DNA of 64,000 bases from Pseudonocardia asaccharolytica DSM 44247 = NBRC 16224 (GCF_000423625.1 NZ_AUII01000008.1:109849-173848), one strand, 5' to 3'; shown: positions 52,365 through 61,020, counted from the first letter of the stretch. Numbers and translations are program-made. Notes: a model not told the origin generated them from the sequence alone.

Positions 52365-53102
52365 TCAGGCCGCGGGGCGGAGCGCGGTGTCGGACGGCAG
52401 CGGCTCGCCGGGGCAGTGCTCCAGGAGGCCCGCGATCGCGTCGCGCTCGGCCTCGGTCACCCACAGCCGGTGCTTGGTCTTGACCGCGACCTGCCGCGCC
52501 ACGTAGGCGCAGCGATAGCTGTGGCTGGGCGGCAGCCAGGTGGCGGCGTCTGCGTCGCCCTTCTGCTGGTTGAGCGGGCCGCTGACGGCGAGGAGGTTCA
52601 GCGGGTCGTTCGCGAACTCTCTGCGCTGCTGCTCGGTGAGCTGCTGGGCGCCCTTCTGCCAGGCATCCGACAGGGCGACGACGTGGTCGATCTGCACGGC
52701 GCTGCTCGTCTCCTTGCCCCGGTGGAACAGGATGTCCTCGCCGCTGTAGGGGTCGGCGAGCAGACCGGCCAGCACGATGCAGCCGCGGGCCCCGGGCTTG
52801 AGCTCGGCGCCCGACAGGTCGCGCTTGAGGATGTCGTTGCGCGTGTCGCAGCCGTTGTCGTCGACATCGGCCCACGCCGGGCCGAACTTCTCGCGCTCGT
52901 ACCCGGTCTTCGGGGCCCGGCCCTTGACCGGCAGCGCCTCGAGCGCCGTGGCGGCCGCCCCGGTGAGCACCGGCCGGGTCGCGGCCGCGCCGGCGTCCTC
53001 CAGCTCGAGCACCGCGCACCCGGAGCTGAGCGCGCCGACCATCACCATGGCCAGCACTGCTCGCCACGTCCGCCGGAACCGGATACCACGCATCGCACGC
53101 AT
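52365..53102 (-). CDS. Secreted HNH-type nuclease lipoprotein (DUF1524/GmrSD C-terminal-like)
   Basis: This 245-residue protein has a lipoprotein signal (MRGIRFRRTWRAVLAMVMVG then ALSSGC). Its HNH-like nuclease domain includes YEREKFGPAWADVDDNGCDTR, IDHVVALSDAWQKGA (the D-H-V-V-x-L core) and FANDPLNLLAVSGPLNQQKG with the N-x-x-K/D tail. Such proteins are exported nucleases of unknown purpose, often for nutrient scavenging or competition. The ATG at 53102 follows GAGGA. It is divergent from the KARI-like gene; the 98-bp gap shows no clear motif. Confidence 0.8.
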   Translation of the reverse strand: MRAMRGIRFRRTWRAVLAMVMVGALSSGCAVLELEDAGAAATRPVLTGAAATALEALPVKGRAPKTGYEREKFGPAWADVDDNGCDTRNDILKRDLSGAELKPGARGCIVLAGLLADPYSGEDILFHRGKETSSAVQIDHVVALSDAWQKGAQQLTEQQRREFANDPLNLLAVSGPLNQQKGDADAATWLPPSHSYRCAYVARQVAVKTKHRLWVTEAERDAIAGLLEHCPGEPLPSDTALRPAA

Positions 53103-53200
53103 CCGGCGATCCTCGGTGATCCCGGCCGCTGGACGCATGAGCGACACATGTGATTCGTGCGGTACAACGGAGGCTCGACGAGCGGGGAGGGCGAGCCGGG

Positions 53201-54190
53201 ATGCGGGCACGGACCTACCACGACAGCGACGCCGACCTCGACGTGCTCACCGGCCGCACGGTGGCCGTCGTCGGCTACGGCAACCAGGGTTGCGCGCAGG
53301 CCCAGAACCTGCGCGACTCTCGCGTGCGCGTCGTCGTCGGCAACCGCGACGACGACTATCGCGCCCGTGCGGTGCACGACGGGTTCGAGGTGCTCGGCAT
53401 CGACCAGGCCGCCCGCGCTGGCCGGATCGTGCTGTTGCTGATCCCCGACGAGGTGCAGGCCGGCGTGGTCGCCGAGCAGATCGCGCCAGGGCTCGGCGCG
53501 GGCGACACCCTCGTCGTCGCCTCCGGCTACAACCTGGCGTTCGGCCTGCTCGATCTGCCCGCCGACGTGGACGTGGTGATGGTGGCGCCACGGATGATCG
53601 GCGAGGCGGTGCGCGACCGCTACCTGCGCGGGGCCGGCTACCCCTGCCTGGTCTCGGTGGAACGCGACGTCACGGGGACGGCGCTGGCGACGGCGCTCGC
53701 GGTCGCGCGGGGGATCGGGGCGACCGCAGCGGGTGCCATCGAATCGAGCGCCCGGGAAGAGGCGGCGCTGGACCTGTTCTCCGAGCAGGCGATCTGGCCC
53801 ACCGTGTTCGCCGTCCTGCAGGCGTCCTACGAGGTGCTGGCCGACGCCGGTTTCAGTGACGAGGCGATCCTCGACGAGATGTACCTGTCCGGCGAGCCCG
53901 CCGAGGTCTTCGCGCGGATCTCCGAGATGGGGCTGCTCGAGCAGCTGCGGGTGCATTCGCGCACCAGCCAGTACGGGCAGCTGCTGCACCTGGAGCGCTC
54001 GGCCGAGCTGGTCGGGACGCTGCGCGACCGGTTCGCTCGTATCCTGCGCGGTGAGATCCTCTCCGGTCGGTTCGCGGCCGAATGGTCGGCCCCGGGCGCC
54101 GATACCGAGTCCAGGATCCGGGCGCTGCTCGATCGGGCCGGCACACACCCGCTGATCGCCGCGGAGCGCGCGGTCAGGGCCCGCGGCTAG
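53201..54190 (+). CDS. Ketol-acid reductoisomerase-like protein (divergent KARI paralogue)
   Basis: This 329-residue protein has the KARI two-domain layout. The Rossmann domain has VAVVGYGNQGCAQAQNLRDS (about 21-40), VVVGNRDDD and the loop VVASGYNLAFG. The all-helical domain has DLFSEQ (Mg ligands Asp/Glu) and SDEAILDE. The usual C-terminal I-S-N/D-T-A-E-Y-G reads VHSRTSQYG, losing the glutamate. It is therefore related to IlvC but may act on another 2-hydroxy-3-oxo acid. There is no ilvB/ilvH/leu gene nearby. The ATG follows GGGGAGG. It converges on the ECF41 gene with a 4-bp stop overlap. Confidence 0.75.
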   Translation: MRARTYHDSDADLDVLTGRTVAVVGYGNQGCAQAQNLRDSRVRVVVGNRDDDYRARAVHDGFEVLGIDQAARAGRIVLLLIPDEVQAGVVAEQIAPGLGAGDTLVVASGYNLAFGLLDLPADVDVVMVAPRMIGEAVRDRYLRGAGYPCLVSVERDVTGTALATALAVARGIGATAAGAIESSAREEAALDLFSEQAIWPTVFAVLQASYEVLADAGFSDEAILDEMYLSGEPAEVFARISEMGLLEQLRVHSRTSQYGQLLHLERSAELVGTLRDRFARILRGEILSGRFAAEWSAPGADTESRIRALLDRAGTHPLIAAERAVRARG

Positions 54191-55086
54191 GCCCACGCGA
54201 GCCGGGTCAGCTTGTCCGGGTTGAAGACCTGGTAGACCGCCCCGATCCGGCCGTCGGAGACCGGAAGCACGACGACCGAGGGCGGTACCGTCGCCGTGCG
54301 CGGCGTCTGGAAGCCGAGCTCGCCGTTGACGAGCAGCGGAATCCAGCCCTCGCCGAGCTCGGCGCCGTGCTTGCGCAGCAGGCCCAGCAGCAGCCGCACC
54401 ACCTTCTCCGCGCCCCGCACCGGCTGCCGCGCCGCCCGCACCTTGCCGTCGCTGTCGCTGATCAGCACGGCGTCCGGGTGCAGCAGCGCCACCAGCGCGG
54501 CGGCATCGGCGCGGGAGATGGCATCGGCGAACGCGGCGAGCACCGCCTGCTGCTCACCGGTGGGAGCGCGGCGGGGGAGCTCGGCCTCGGTGACGATCCG
54601 GCGGGCCCGGCTGGCATGCTGGCGGGCGGCGGGTTCGGAGCAGCCGAGGACCCCGGCGATGTCCGCGAACGGCAGCGTCAACGCCTCGTGCAGCACGAAC
54701 GCCACCCGCTGCGGCGGACTCAGCCGTTCCAGCACCAGCATCGCCGCCATCCGCACGCCCTCGTCGCGCACCACGGCCGCCAACGGATCGTGGTCGGGAT
54801 GCGCATCGGGGCTGGTCATGAGCGGTTCGGGCAGCCAGGGGCCGACGTAGCGCTCGCGGCGCGCGGCGGCCGAGCGCAACCGGTCCAGGCACAGCCGTCC
54901 GACCACGGTGGTGAGCCAGGCCCGCAGGTCGCGGATGCCGGCGCGGGCGCCGTCGTCCAGCGCGGCGAAGCGCAGCCAGGCCTCCTGCACGGCATCCTCG
55001 GCGTCGGCGAGGACACCGGTGATGCGATAGCCGATCCTGAGCAGATGCGCCCGGTGCTGCTCGAACGGCGCGGTCTCGGGCTCCAC
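54187..55086 (-). CDS. ECF41-type RNA polymerase sigma factor
   Basis: This 299-residue sigma factor has region 2 (about 7-75, FEQHRAHLLRIGYRITGVLA, AEDAVQEAWLRF) and region 4 (about 110-165, LPFADIAGVLGCSEPAARQH). A C-terminal SnoaL-like extension carries the ECF41 marks DSDGKV and NPDKL near the end. In this group the extension replaces a separate anti-sigma factor. The GTG at 55086 is chosen because a TATCGT -10 box lies 8 nt upstream. Neighbours are DinB and amine oxidase genes. Confidence 0.88.
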   Translation of the reverse strand: MEPETAPFEQHRAHLLRIGYRITGVLADAEDAVQEAWLRFAALDDGARAGIRDLRAWLTTVVGRLCLDRLRSAAARRERYVGPWLPEPLMTSPDAHPDHDPLAAVVRDEGVRMAAMLVLERLSPPQRVAFVLHEALTLPFADIAGVLGCSEPAARQHASRARRIVTEAELPRRAPTGEQQAVLAAFADAISRADAAALVALLHPDAVLISDSDGKVRAARQPVRGAEKVVRLLLGLLRKHGAELGEGWIPLLVNGELGFQTPRTATVPPSVVVLPVSDGRIGAVYQVFNPDKLTRLAWA

Positions 55087-55094
55087 GGCGGACG

Positions 55095-55100
55095 ACGATA
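55095..55100 (-). promoter_or_regulatory. -10 box of the ECF41 gene (leaderless-type)
   Basis: TATCGT on the minus strand ends 8 nt before the GTG at 55086; no ribosome site is visible. Confidence 0.4.
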
Positions 55101-55154
55101 ACGCCGGTGGGCGTCGCCGACGCACCGGCGGGATCGGGCGAGGGGCCCGACCGG

Positions 55155-55697
55155 TCAGGGCGCGGGGGTGAGGACGAGGTAACCGTCGATGACGGTGAGG
55201 CGCTCGGACCGGGGGAGCGCGGGGAGCGCATGATCGAGCTGCTGCTGGCGGACCTCACCGATCCACCGGTCGTGCTGGTACTCATGGTTGATGACCGCGA
55301 CGAGCAGGTTCTGCGCGACCACCCGGAGCTGGCCGGGCGCGCCCACCTGGCCGGCGTCGATGGCCTCGAGCCGGTAGTGCAGCCGCTCGGCCACCGCGTC
55401 GCGGTAGGCGGCCAGCCGGTCGGGGTCGGGCAGGTCGCCGCGGCCCTGGGTCGGGGTCGCCGAGTCCATCATCTGGTCCAGCTCGGGGTCGGGACTGGTC
55501 TCGGCGGCGGTGAGGTTGCGAACCATGAAGTGCGCGACCGCGGCCTGGTGGCCCAGGTGCCAGCCGATCGCGCTGGCCGTGTCGTCCGGCCGCCAGCGGA
55601 TCTCCTCGGCGGTCAGGTCCTGCCAGAGGGTGTTGGTGTAGACCCGGGCCCGGTCGTACTCGGCGAGTAGCTCGGGCAGCCCCGGCGTGTCGGTCAT
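55155..55697 (-). CDS. DinB-family four-helix metal-binding protein
   Basis: This 180-residue DinB/YfiT-like protein has LLAEYDRARVYTNTLWQDLT, IGWHLGHQAAVAHF (first histidine) and VINHEYQHDRWIGEVRQQQ (H-x3-H), the three-histidine Ni/Zn site. Members include thiol transferases that use bacillithiol or mycothiol; no specific role can be assigned. Its ATG overlaps the amine oxidase stop as ATGA. Confidence 0.8.
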   Translation of the reverse strand: MTDTPGLPELLAEYDRARVYTNTLWQDLTAEEIRWRPDDTASAIGWHLGHQAAVAHFMVRNLTAAETSPDPELDQMMDSATPTQGRGDLPDPDRLAAYRDAVAERLHYRLEAIDAGQVGAPGQLRVVAQNLLVAVINHEYQHDRWIGEVRQQQLDHALPALPRSERLTVIDGYLVLTPAP

Positions 55698-56770
55698 GGT
55701 GTTCCTCCGGTCGTGGTGGGTACCGGTCCGGCGATCGTCGCGGCGACCCGGGCCGCGGCGGCGAGTGCGCCCTCGATGTGGCCGGCGTGCGCGCCACCGG
55801 TCTCAGTGGCGGCCCAGTGCAGCCTGCCGTTCATGGTGGGGTGGGAAAGGGCCGTGGGCTCCGCGCCGCGGCCGGGGGACTGCTCGACCCCGGGCGATGC
55901 GGTGAACGGCTCCCGCCGCCAGTCCTGGACGTAGCAGCGTACGGGGTCGGCGGCAGCGGTGCCGAACAACCAGACGAGCTGGGCGATCAGCTGATCGTCG
56001 CGGACGGTCGGGGCGGCGGGGCCGGCCGGCGGGACGAACCCGAACAGCGCGGCGGGGGTCGCGCCGGGTCCGCACATGTCGTGGATCTCGCGCATCGGCC
56101 CGGTGTGGCTGATCACGGCCCCGGACAGTCCCTGCTCGCGCCAGAAGGGGCGCCGGTATTCCACGACGGCCTTGGTGATCGTGCCCATCCAGACCGGGGT
56201 GGTCCGGGCGGCCGTGGCCACCGGCGCCGGCAGTGCGGGGGTGAACCGGATCGACGCCACCGCCAGGGCGGGCGGCACCGCGGCGACCACGTGCCGGCTG
56301 CGCAGCGCACCGGAGGCGGTGTCGACGGTGAGGTGGGACCCGGCGCCGGTGATCGCGTGCACCGGTTCGCCGAGCCGGACGGTGCCCGGCGGGAGCCGGT
56401 CGGCGAGGCGGACCGCCAGTGCCTGCGCCCCGGGACCGAACCGCCAGGACGGGACGTCGATCGGATTGCCGGACAGCCGCATCATCCCGCCCGGGGTCTC
56501 GTACAGGGCGTCGCCGGCGGTGTGCTGCGGGTGGACGGGGATGCCGAGCTCGGTGACGAGCCGCGTCACCCGGTGCTCGCCGGGCCAGAACCACGTCGCG
56601 CCGAGATCGACAGCGGCGCCGTCTCCTCCCGCTGTCAGCAGCCGACCGCCCACCCGGTGCCGCGCCTCGAGCACCGCGACGGTCACGCCGACCGCCGTGA
56701 GCCGGCGGGCCACCGCGAGCCCGGCGATGCCGGCGCCGACAACGGTGACGTCCGGGTCTCCGTCCCGCAC
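55694..56770 (-). CDS. FAD-dependent amine oxidase (monoamine oxidase-like)
   Basis: This 358-residue flavoprotein has an FAD motif VTVVGAGIAGLAVARRL (about 8-24), HRVGGRLLTAG, a GG-doublet region DLGATWFWPGEH and a C-terminal FAD signature GRLHWAATETGGAHAGHIEGA. It would oxidise an amine to an aldehyde or a related substrate. It is co-translated with the DinB gene and divergent from a LysR gene, which may regulate it. Confidence 0.83.
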   Translation of the reverse strand: MRDGDPDVTVVGAGIAGLAVARRLTAVGVTVAVLEARHRVGGRLLTAGGDGAAVDLGATWFWPGEHRVTRLVTELGIPVHPQHTAGDALYETPGGMMRLSGNPIDVPSWRFGPGAQALAVRLADRLPPGTVRLGEPVHAITGAGSHLTVDTASGALRSRHVVAAVPPALAVASIRFTPALPAPVATAARTTPVWMGTITKAVVEYRRPFWREQGLSGAVISHTGPMREIHDMCGPGATPAALFGFVPPAGPAAPTVRDDQLIAQLVWLFGTAAADPVRCYVQDWRREPFTASPGVEQSPGRGAEPTALSHPTMNGRLHWAATETGGAHAGHIEGALAAAARVAATIAGPVPTTTGGTP

Positions 56771-56951
56771 CGTCAGTCCCGCTCGACTGGGCGGATCTCG
56801 GGTAGCGCGGCGAGCCGTTCCGAGGGCGGGCCGGGGACCGCGGTGGTGACCGAACTGCTCGGCATGGGGACATCCTTCGGTTCGGGATCGGAGGCTGCGG
56901 GCAGCACGTACCCTGCCAGCGGCGTTCGCGGGTCAGAAGAGCGGAAATCCC

Positions 56952-57854
56952 ATGGCTGGCATAACCGATGTGAATGGCATGACGATCAAGGTCACGCAGC
57001 TGCACTACGCGCGGGCGGTCGTGGACCAGGGGTCGTTCTCCCGCGCCGCCGCCGCCCTCGGCGTCACCCAGCCCGCGCTGTCCACCGGCATCGCCGCGCT
57101 GGAACGGGTGCTCGGGGGCCCGCTGTTCGAGCGCACGACGCGGGGAGCCGCTCCCACGCCGCTGGGCACCCGGCTGCTGCCGCACATCGACCGAGTGCTC
57201 GCCGCGGTTGACCGGTTGGTGGCCGAGGCCCGCACGATCGGCGGCCGGGGGGAGCCGCTGCGGATGGGGGTATCCCCGCTCATCCATCCGCGGCTCGTCG
57301 CGCGGGCGTTCGAGGCCGCGCGGCACGGCGAGGGCGCCGGGCTGGTGCTGCGAGAGGACAACCTCGCCCGGCTGCGGGCGGCGCTCACCCACCGGGAGCT
57401 CGACGTGATCCTGACCCCGGCGGTGGCCGACCCCCAGGGCTTCCGGCGCCGCGAGATCGAGGTGGAACCGCTGCGTTACGTCGGCAGCGGGCTGCCGCCG
57501 GACGCGGCGGGTGGCCCGCCCATCGAGCTGGCGGAGGTGGCGTCCGAGCCACAGGTGCTCGTCACCGACGAGTGCGGGCTCACCACGTTCGTCCAGGATC
57601 TGTTCGCGCGCGGCGGCAGCGAGCTGCGGCGCTACCCGGGGGCGGCGCACAGCTACCGCAACCTGGTCGAGTGGGCCTCGCTCGGGCTCGGCGGCGCGAT
57701 CCTGCCCGAGTCGAGAATGGACGCTGGTGCGAGCACCGGTCGTCCGCTCGTCGAGCACGGGCGGCCGATCCGGATCCGCTACGAGGCGTTGTGGCTGCCG
57801 GGACCCCGCGCAGCGGCGGTGGAGACCCTGCTGGACGCCCTGCTCGCCGGCTGA
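56952..57854 (+). CDS. LysR-family transcriptional regulator
   Basis: This 300-residue regulator has a winged helix at about 12-70 (LHYARAVVDQGSFSRAAAAL, VTQPALSTGIAALERVLGGP) and a C-terminal periplasmic-binding-like effector domain (about 95-295). The likely start is ATG 56952 or ATG 56982 (MTIKVTQLHYARAV). It is divergent from the amine oxidase-DinB pair across 181 bp, the classical LysR arrangement. I found no clear T-N11-A site in that gap. Confidence 0.85.
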   Translation: MAGITDVNGMTIKVTQLHYARAVVDQGSFSRAAAALGVTQPALSTGIAALERVLGGPLFERTTRGAAPTPLGTRLLPHIDRVLAAVDRLVAEARTIGGRGEPLRMGVSPLIHPRLVARAFEAARHGEGAGLVLREDNLARLRAALTHRELDVILTPAVADPQGFRRREIEVEPLRYVGSGLPPDAAGGPPIELAEVASEPQVLVTDECGLTTFVQDLFARGGSELRRYPGAAHSYRNLVEWASLGLGGAILPESRMDAGASTGRPLVEHGRPIRIRYEALWLPGPRAAAVETLLDALLAG

Positions 57855-57875
57855 CCGATCCCGCGATGCCCCGCA

Positions 57876-57881
57876 TAGACT
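57876..57881 (+). promoter_or_regulatory. -10 box of dnaG (leaderless-type)
   Basis: TAGACT lies 6 nt before the GTG at 57888; no ribosome site is present. Confidence 0.5.
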
Positions 57882-57887
57882 TGGCTC

Positions 57888-59756
57888 GTGGCGGGGCGAA
57901 TCCGGGACAGCGACATCGCGGAGGTCCGCGACCGCACCCGGATCGACGAGGTGGTCGGCGAGTACGTGGCGCTGCGCCGCGCCGGGGCCGGGTCGATGAA
58001 GGGGCTGTGCCCGTTCCACGACGAGAAGACCCCGTCGTTCAACGTGCGCCCGACGCACGGGACGTTCCACTGCTTCGGCTGCGGCGAGGGCGGCAGCGTC
58101 ATCGACTTCATCATGAAGATGGAGAGTGTCGGTTTCGTCGAGGCGGTCGAGCGGCTCGCCGACCGGATCGGCTACCGCCTCACCTACACCGGCGGCGGGT
58201 CGAGCGTGCAGCGTGACCGCGGTACCCGCTCCCGGCTGCTCGAGGCCAACCGGCGGGCCGCGGAGTTCTACGCCGCCCAGCTGCGCACCCCGGAGGGCGC
58301 GCCGGCGCTGCAGTTCCTCACCGGCCGCGGCTTCGACGCGGCCGCCGCGCAGCAGTTCGGCTGCGGGTTCGCCCCGGCGGGCTGGGACACGCTCACCAAG
58401 CATCTGCTCGGGGCCGGGTTCTCCCTCGAGGAGCTGATGAAGGCAGGCCTGTCCAAGGAGGGCAGGCGCGGCCCGATCGACCGGTTCCACCGCAGGCTGC
58501 TGTGGCCCATCCGGGACCTCGGCGGCGATGTCGTCGGCTTCGGGGCGCGTCGGCTGTTCGACGACGACCAGATCGAGGCCAAGTACCTCAACACGATCGA
58601 GACGCCGGTCTACCGCAAGACCCACGTGTTGTTCGGGCTCGACCTGGCCAAGCGGGCGGTCGCCAAGAACCGGCAGGTGGTCGTCGTCGAGGGTTACACC
58701 GACGTGATGGCGATGCATCTGGCCGGGGTGCCGACCGCCGTCGCGTCCTGTGGCACGGCGTTCGGTGCCGAACACATCAGCGTGATCCGCCGCCTGATCG
58801 GGGACGACTCGTTCGATCTCGGCGAGGTCATCTACACCTTCGACGGCGACGCGGCCGGTCAGGCGGCCGCGCTCAAGGCGTTCGAGGGTGATCAGTCCTT
58901 CGCCGCCCAGACGTTCGTGTCCATCGCGCCTGACGGGCTGGATCCCTGTGAGCTGCGGCAGCGTCACGGTGACACCGCCGTGCGTGATCTCGTGGCCCGG
59001 CGCGAGCCGCTGTTCGAGTTCGCGATCCGCTCGATGCTGCGCGACTACGATCTCGACACCGCCGAGGGCCGGGTCGCGGCGCTGCGGCGCACCGTCCCGC
59101 TGGTCGCCCGGATCCGTCGCGAGGAGTTGCGTGACGAGTACGCCCGCCGGCTCGCGGGCTGGACCAGCTGGGACGACATCGCGATGGTCGTGCGAAGGGT
59201 GCGCGAGCATGCAGGGGGAAGGGGGGCGCGGGGCCGCCGGGAGCCCACGGCCCTGCCGCGCCGCGGAGATCCGAGGCTGCATCTGCAGCGGGAGGCGCTC
59301 AAGGCCGCCCTGCAGGTTCCCGCGATCGCCGGGCCCTCCTACGACGAGCTGCCGGAGCAGGCCTTCAGCCACCCGTCCTTCGCCGGGGTGCACCGGGCGA
59401 TCCAGGCCGCAGGCGGGGTCTGCGGCGGGCTGGCCGGGCCGGCCTGGGTGGAGGCGGTCGTCGCCGAATGCCCGGCCGATGTCCGCGGGCTGGTCAGCGA
59501 GCTGGCCGTCGAGCCGCTGGACCTGCCGCGGCGCAATGCCACGCGCGTCGACACCGACCAGGCCCGCTACGTCGGGAGTGTGGTCGCCGGGGTGCGGCTG
59601 GCGCTGGTCGAGGCGCAAGTCGCCGAGCTCAAGGCCCGGCTGCAGCGCACCAACCCGATGGAGGACGCAGACGTCTATCATCAACTCTTCGGCGATCTCG
59701 TGCCGCTGGAGCAGTATCGGATCGCGTTGCGGGACAAGGCGATGGGGGCGGTCTAA
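57888..59756 (+). CDS. dnaG: DNA primase DnaG
   Basis: This 622-residue primase has the CHC2 zinc finger at Cys41, His44, Cys62 and Cys65 (CPFHDEKTPSFNV, HCFGCGEGG). The TOPRIM catalytic domain has VVVVEGYTDVMAMH near residue 264 and YTFDGDAAGQAAALKAF with the metal aspartates. The C-terminal part is the DnaB-interacting domain. It synthesises RNA primers for replication. The last base of the stop codon is the first base of the next gene's ATG. Confidence 0.95.
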   Translation: MAGRIRDSDIAEVRDRTRIDEVVGEYVALRRAGAGSMKGLCPFHDEKTPSFNVRPTHGTFHCFGCGEGGSVIDFIMKMESVGFVEAVERLADRIGYRLTYTGGGSSVQRDRGTRSRLLEANRRAAEFYAAQLRTPEGAPALQFLTGRGFDAAAAQQFGCGFAPAGWDTLTKHLLGAGFSLEELMKAGLSKEGRRGPIDRFHRRLLWPIRDLGGDVVGFGARRLFDDDQIEAKYLNTIETPVYRKTHVLFGLDLAKRAVAKNRQVVVVEGYTDVMAMHLAGVPTAVASCGTAFGAEHISVIRRLIGDDSFDLGEVIYTFDGDAAGQAAALKAFEGDQSFAAQTFVSIAPDGLDPCELRQRHGDTAVRDLVARREPLFEFAIRSMLRDYDLDTAEGRVAALRRTVPLVARIRREELRDEYARRLAGWTSWDDIAMVVRRVREHAGGRGARGRREPTALPRRGDPRLHLQREALKAALQVPAIAGPSYDELPEQAFSHPSFAGVHRAIQAAGGVCGGLAGPAWVEAVVAECPADVRGLVSELAVEPLDLPRRNATRVDTDQARYVGSVVAGVRLALVEAQVAELKARLQRTNPMEDADVYHQLFGDLVPLEQYRIALRDKAMGAV

Positions 59757-60280
59757 TGGGCCTGCTCAGACGAGTCGCCGCGAAGCTGACCGGCTACGAC
59801 GAGCTTCCGGCCGGCTTCGGCGGCAGGCTGGACGCGCAGGAGCGCGTGCTGGCCATCGCGGCGGTCGCCGGCGGCGGCCATGTCGTGGCCACCTCGTACG
59901 GGGTGTGGTTGCCCGGGGACGCGCCGCGCCGCGTCGGCTGGCATCTGATCAGCAAGGCGGTATGGCGGGACGGCACGATCGTGCTCATCGAGGCCAGCGA
60001 GGCCGGGGAGGTGGGTGGGGCCGTGCTGCTCGTCGACCTGCCGCCGCGCCGGCTGCGGCTCGCCGAGCCGGGGAAGGTTCCGCAGGTCGTGCACGAACGG
60101 GTCACCGGGTCCATCCGGTTCCGGCACCATCGCGATCTCCCGGGCGGTGGCGCCTGGTTCCTGCAGCGCAAGATCCCCGGCAGGGACGGCACGGTGCTGC
60201 AGGTCCGCGCAGACCCGGGCACCGATCCCGCCGTCGTCCGCCGGCTCGCCGCCGATGTGGCTCGTCAACTCCCCCTGTGA
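59756..60280 (+). CDS. Conserved hypothetical protein downstream of dnaG
   Basis: This 174-residue protein is mostly beta strand: HVVATSYGVWLPGDAPRRVG, WHLISKAVWRDGTIVLIEAS, then IRFRHHRDLPGGGAWFLQRK. I recognise the gene position next to actinobacterial dnaG but no function. It has no signal peptide or membrane helix. The stop TGA (60278-60280) is supplied by the third 50-bp palindrome, so the C-terminus (LPL) is joined to repeat DNA. Confidence 0.7.
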   Translation: MGLLRRVAAKLTGYDELPAGFGGRLDAQERVLAIAAVAGGGHVVATSYGVWLPGDAPRRVGWHLISKAVWRDGTIVLIEASEAGEVGGAVLLVDLPPRRLRLAEPGKVPQVVHERVTGSIRFRHHRDLPGGGAWFLQRKIPGRDGTVLQVRADPGTDPAVVRRLAADVARQLPL

Positions 60281-60321
60281 GTGCGTAACAGTGTTAGAGC
60301 ACTGTTACGCACTCACAGGGG
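60272..60321. repeat. 50-bp palindrome, copy 3 (22-bp perfect arms)
   Basis: Arms 60272-60293 and 60300-60321 are exact complements, starting CCCCTGTGAGTGCGTAACAG. The centre TTAGAG differs from the centres of copies 1 and 2. The element supplies the stop codon of the 59756 gene and probably terminates the dnaG operon. Confidence 0.85.
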
Positions 60322-60362
60322 CTTGTGACCTGCGGTGGTGCGCCGGCCGTTCTTCGAGCCCA

Positions 60363-60436
60363 CCTTCATGATCAACGGTTGGGAGCCGCGAACTGTGATT
60401 TCCGCGGCTCCCGGCTCCCGACGCTGATCATGAAGG
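60363..60436. repeat. 74-bp nested inverted repeat
   Basis: Outer 12-bp arms CCTTCATGATCA (60363-60374) and TGATCATGAAGG (60425-60436) are perfect. Inside them GGGAGCCGCG (60381-60390) pairs with CGCGGCTCCC (60403-60412), and GGCTCCC is repeated once more on the right. It is MITE- or attachment-like in form and codes for nothing. The surrounding gap (60322-60580) is otherwise empty. Confidence 0.7.
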
Positions 60437-60580
60437 GCCCAGCCACGCCGGCAGGCGGTTCGCGGCGGAGGCGGGCGCAACCCGCTCCGGCGCCGAGGTC
60501 GCCGTCCGGGATACCACCTGGTTCCCCGTTCCGCCGGATCTTCGCCGTCGCGCACCTGCCGTGATCGGGACCGATCGGGA

Positions 60581-60793
60581 TCAGTGCCGGCGACCGTTGG
60601 TGGTGACGTCGGTGGTGTGCCTGCTGCCGTTCACCACCTCCTCGACCCGGGCCCGCACGACACCGGCGGCGCCCTGGACGGCGGGGTGGTCGACGAGTCG
60701 CTGGTAGGTCCGCATCAGCTGTTCGTAGCGTTCGTGACCGGCACGCGCCCCCAACACGTAGCCGACGGCTGCGCCCAACAGAAACTTCAGCAT
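60581..60793 (-). CDS. Small YtxH-like membrane protein
   Basis: This 70-residue protein starts MLKFLLGAAVGYVLGARAGHERYEQLM, with a single glycine-rich membrane helix (about 3-17) and a helical cytoplasmic tail. It is a form common in actinobacteria and possibly a stress-linked envelope protein. GGAGG precedes the ATG at 60793. Confidence 0.75.
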   Translation of the reverse strand: MLKFLLGAAVGYVLGARAGHERYEQLMRTYQRLVDHPAVQGAAGVVRARVEEVVNGSRHTTDVTTNGRRH

Positions 60794-60947
60794 GTGTCGC
60801 CTCCGCAGATGTCGTGGTCGGCCCATCCTGCCCCAGTCGCGCCTCCGGCGAGCGGTGGGGACGACCGGGGGCCTGCGAGCCCGGGCGATCGGATGCGCTA
60901 AGGTTCTTTCTGCCAGCGAGCGGAGGTCCCGCTCGCGACCAAGACGG

Positions 60948-61020
60948 TCCTCCGTAGCTCAATTGGCAGAGCATGCGACTGTTAATCGCAGGGTTACTGG
61001 TTCGAGTCCAGTCGGAGGAG
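60948..61020 (+). tRNA. tRNA-Asn (GTT)
   Basis: A 73-nt cloverleaf: acceptor TCCTCCG pairs with CGGAGGA, the D arm is AGCTCAATTGGCAGAGC, the anticodon loop reads CTGTTAA giving GTT, and the T arm GGTTCGAGTCC is intact. No CCA is encoded. TAAGGT at 60899-60904 may be its -10 box. tRNA genes are favoured integration sites, and a broken integrase gene lies 55 bp beyond. Confidence 0.95.

Noticed and set aside
55803..59684. Very long minus-strand open frame (about 1290 codons) antisense to dnaG and the LysR gene
   Set aside because: It is the codon-bias shadow of high-GC genes on the other strand. It is arginine-rich, lacks domains, and the plus-strand dnaG and LysR genes are unmistakable.
21517..60321. 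CRISPR array made of the 50-bp palindromes
   Set aside because: The copies are kilobases apart with unrelated genes between, there is no repeat-spacer periodicity, and no cas gene is present.
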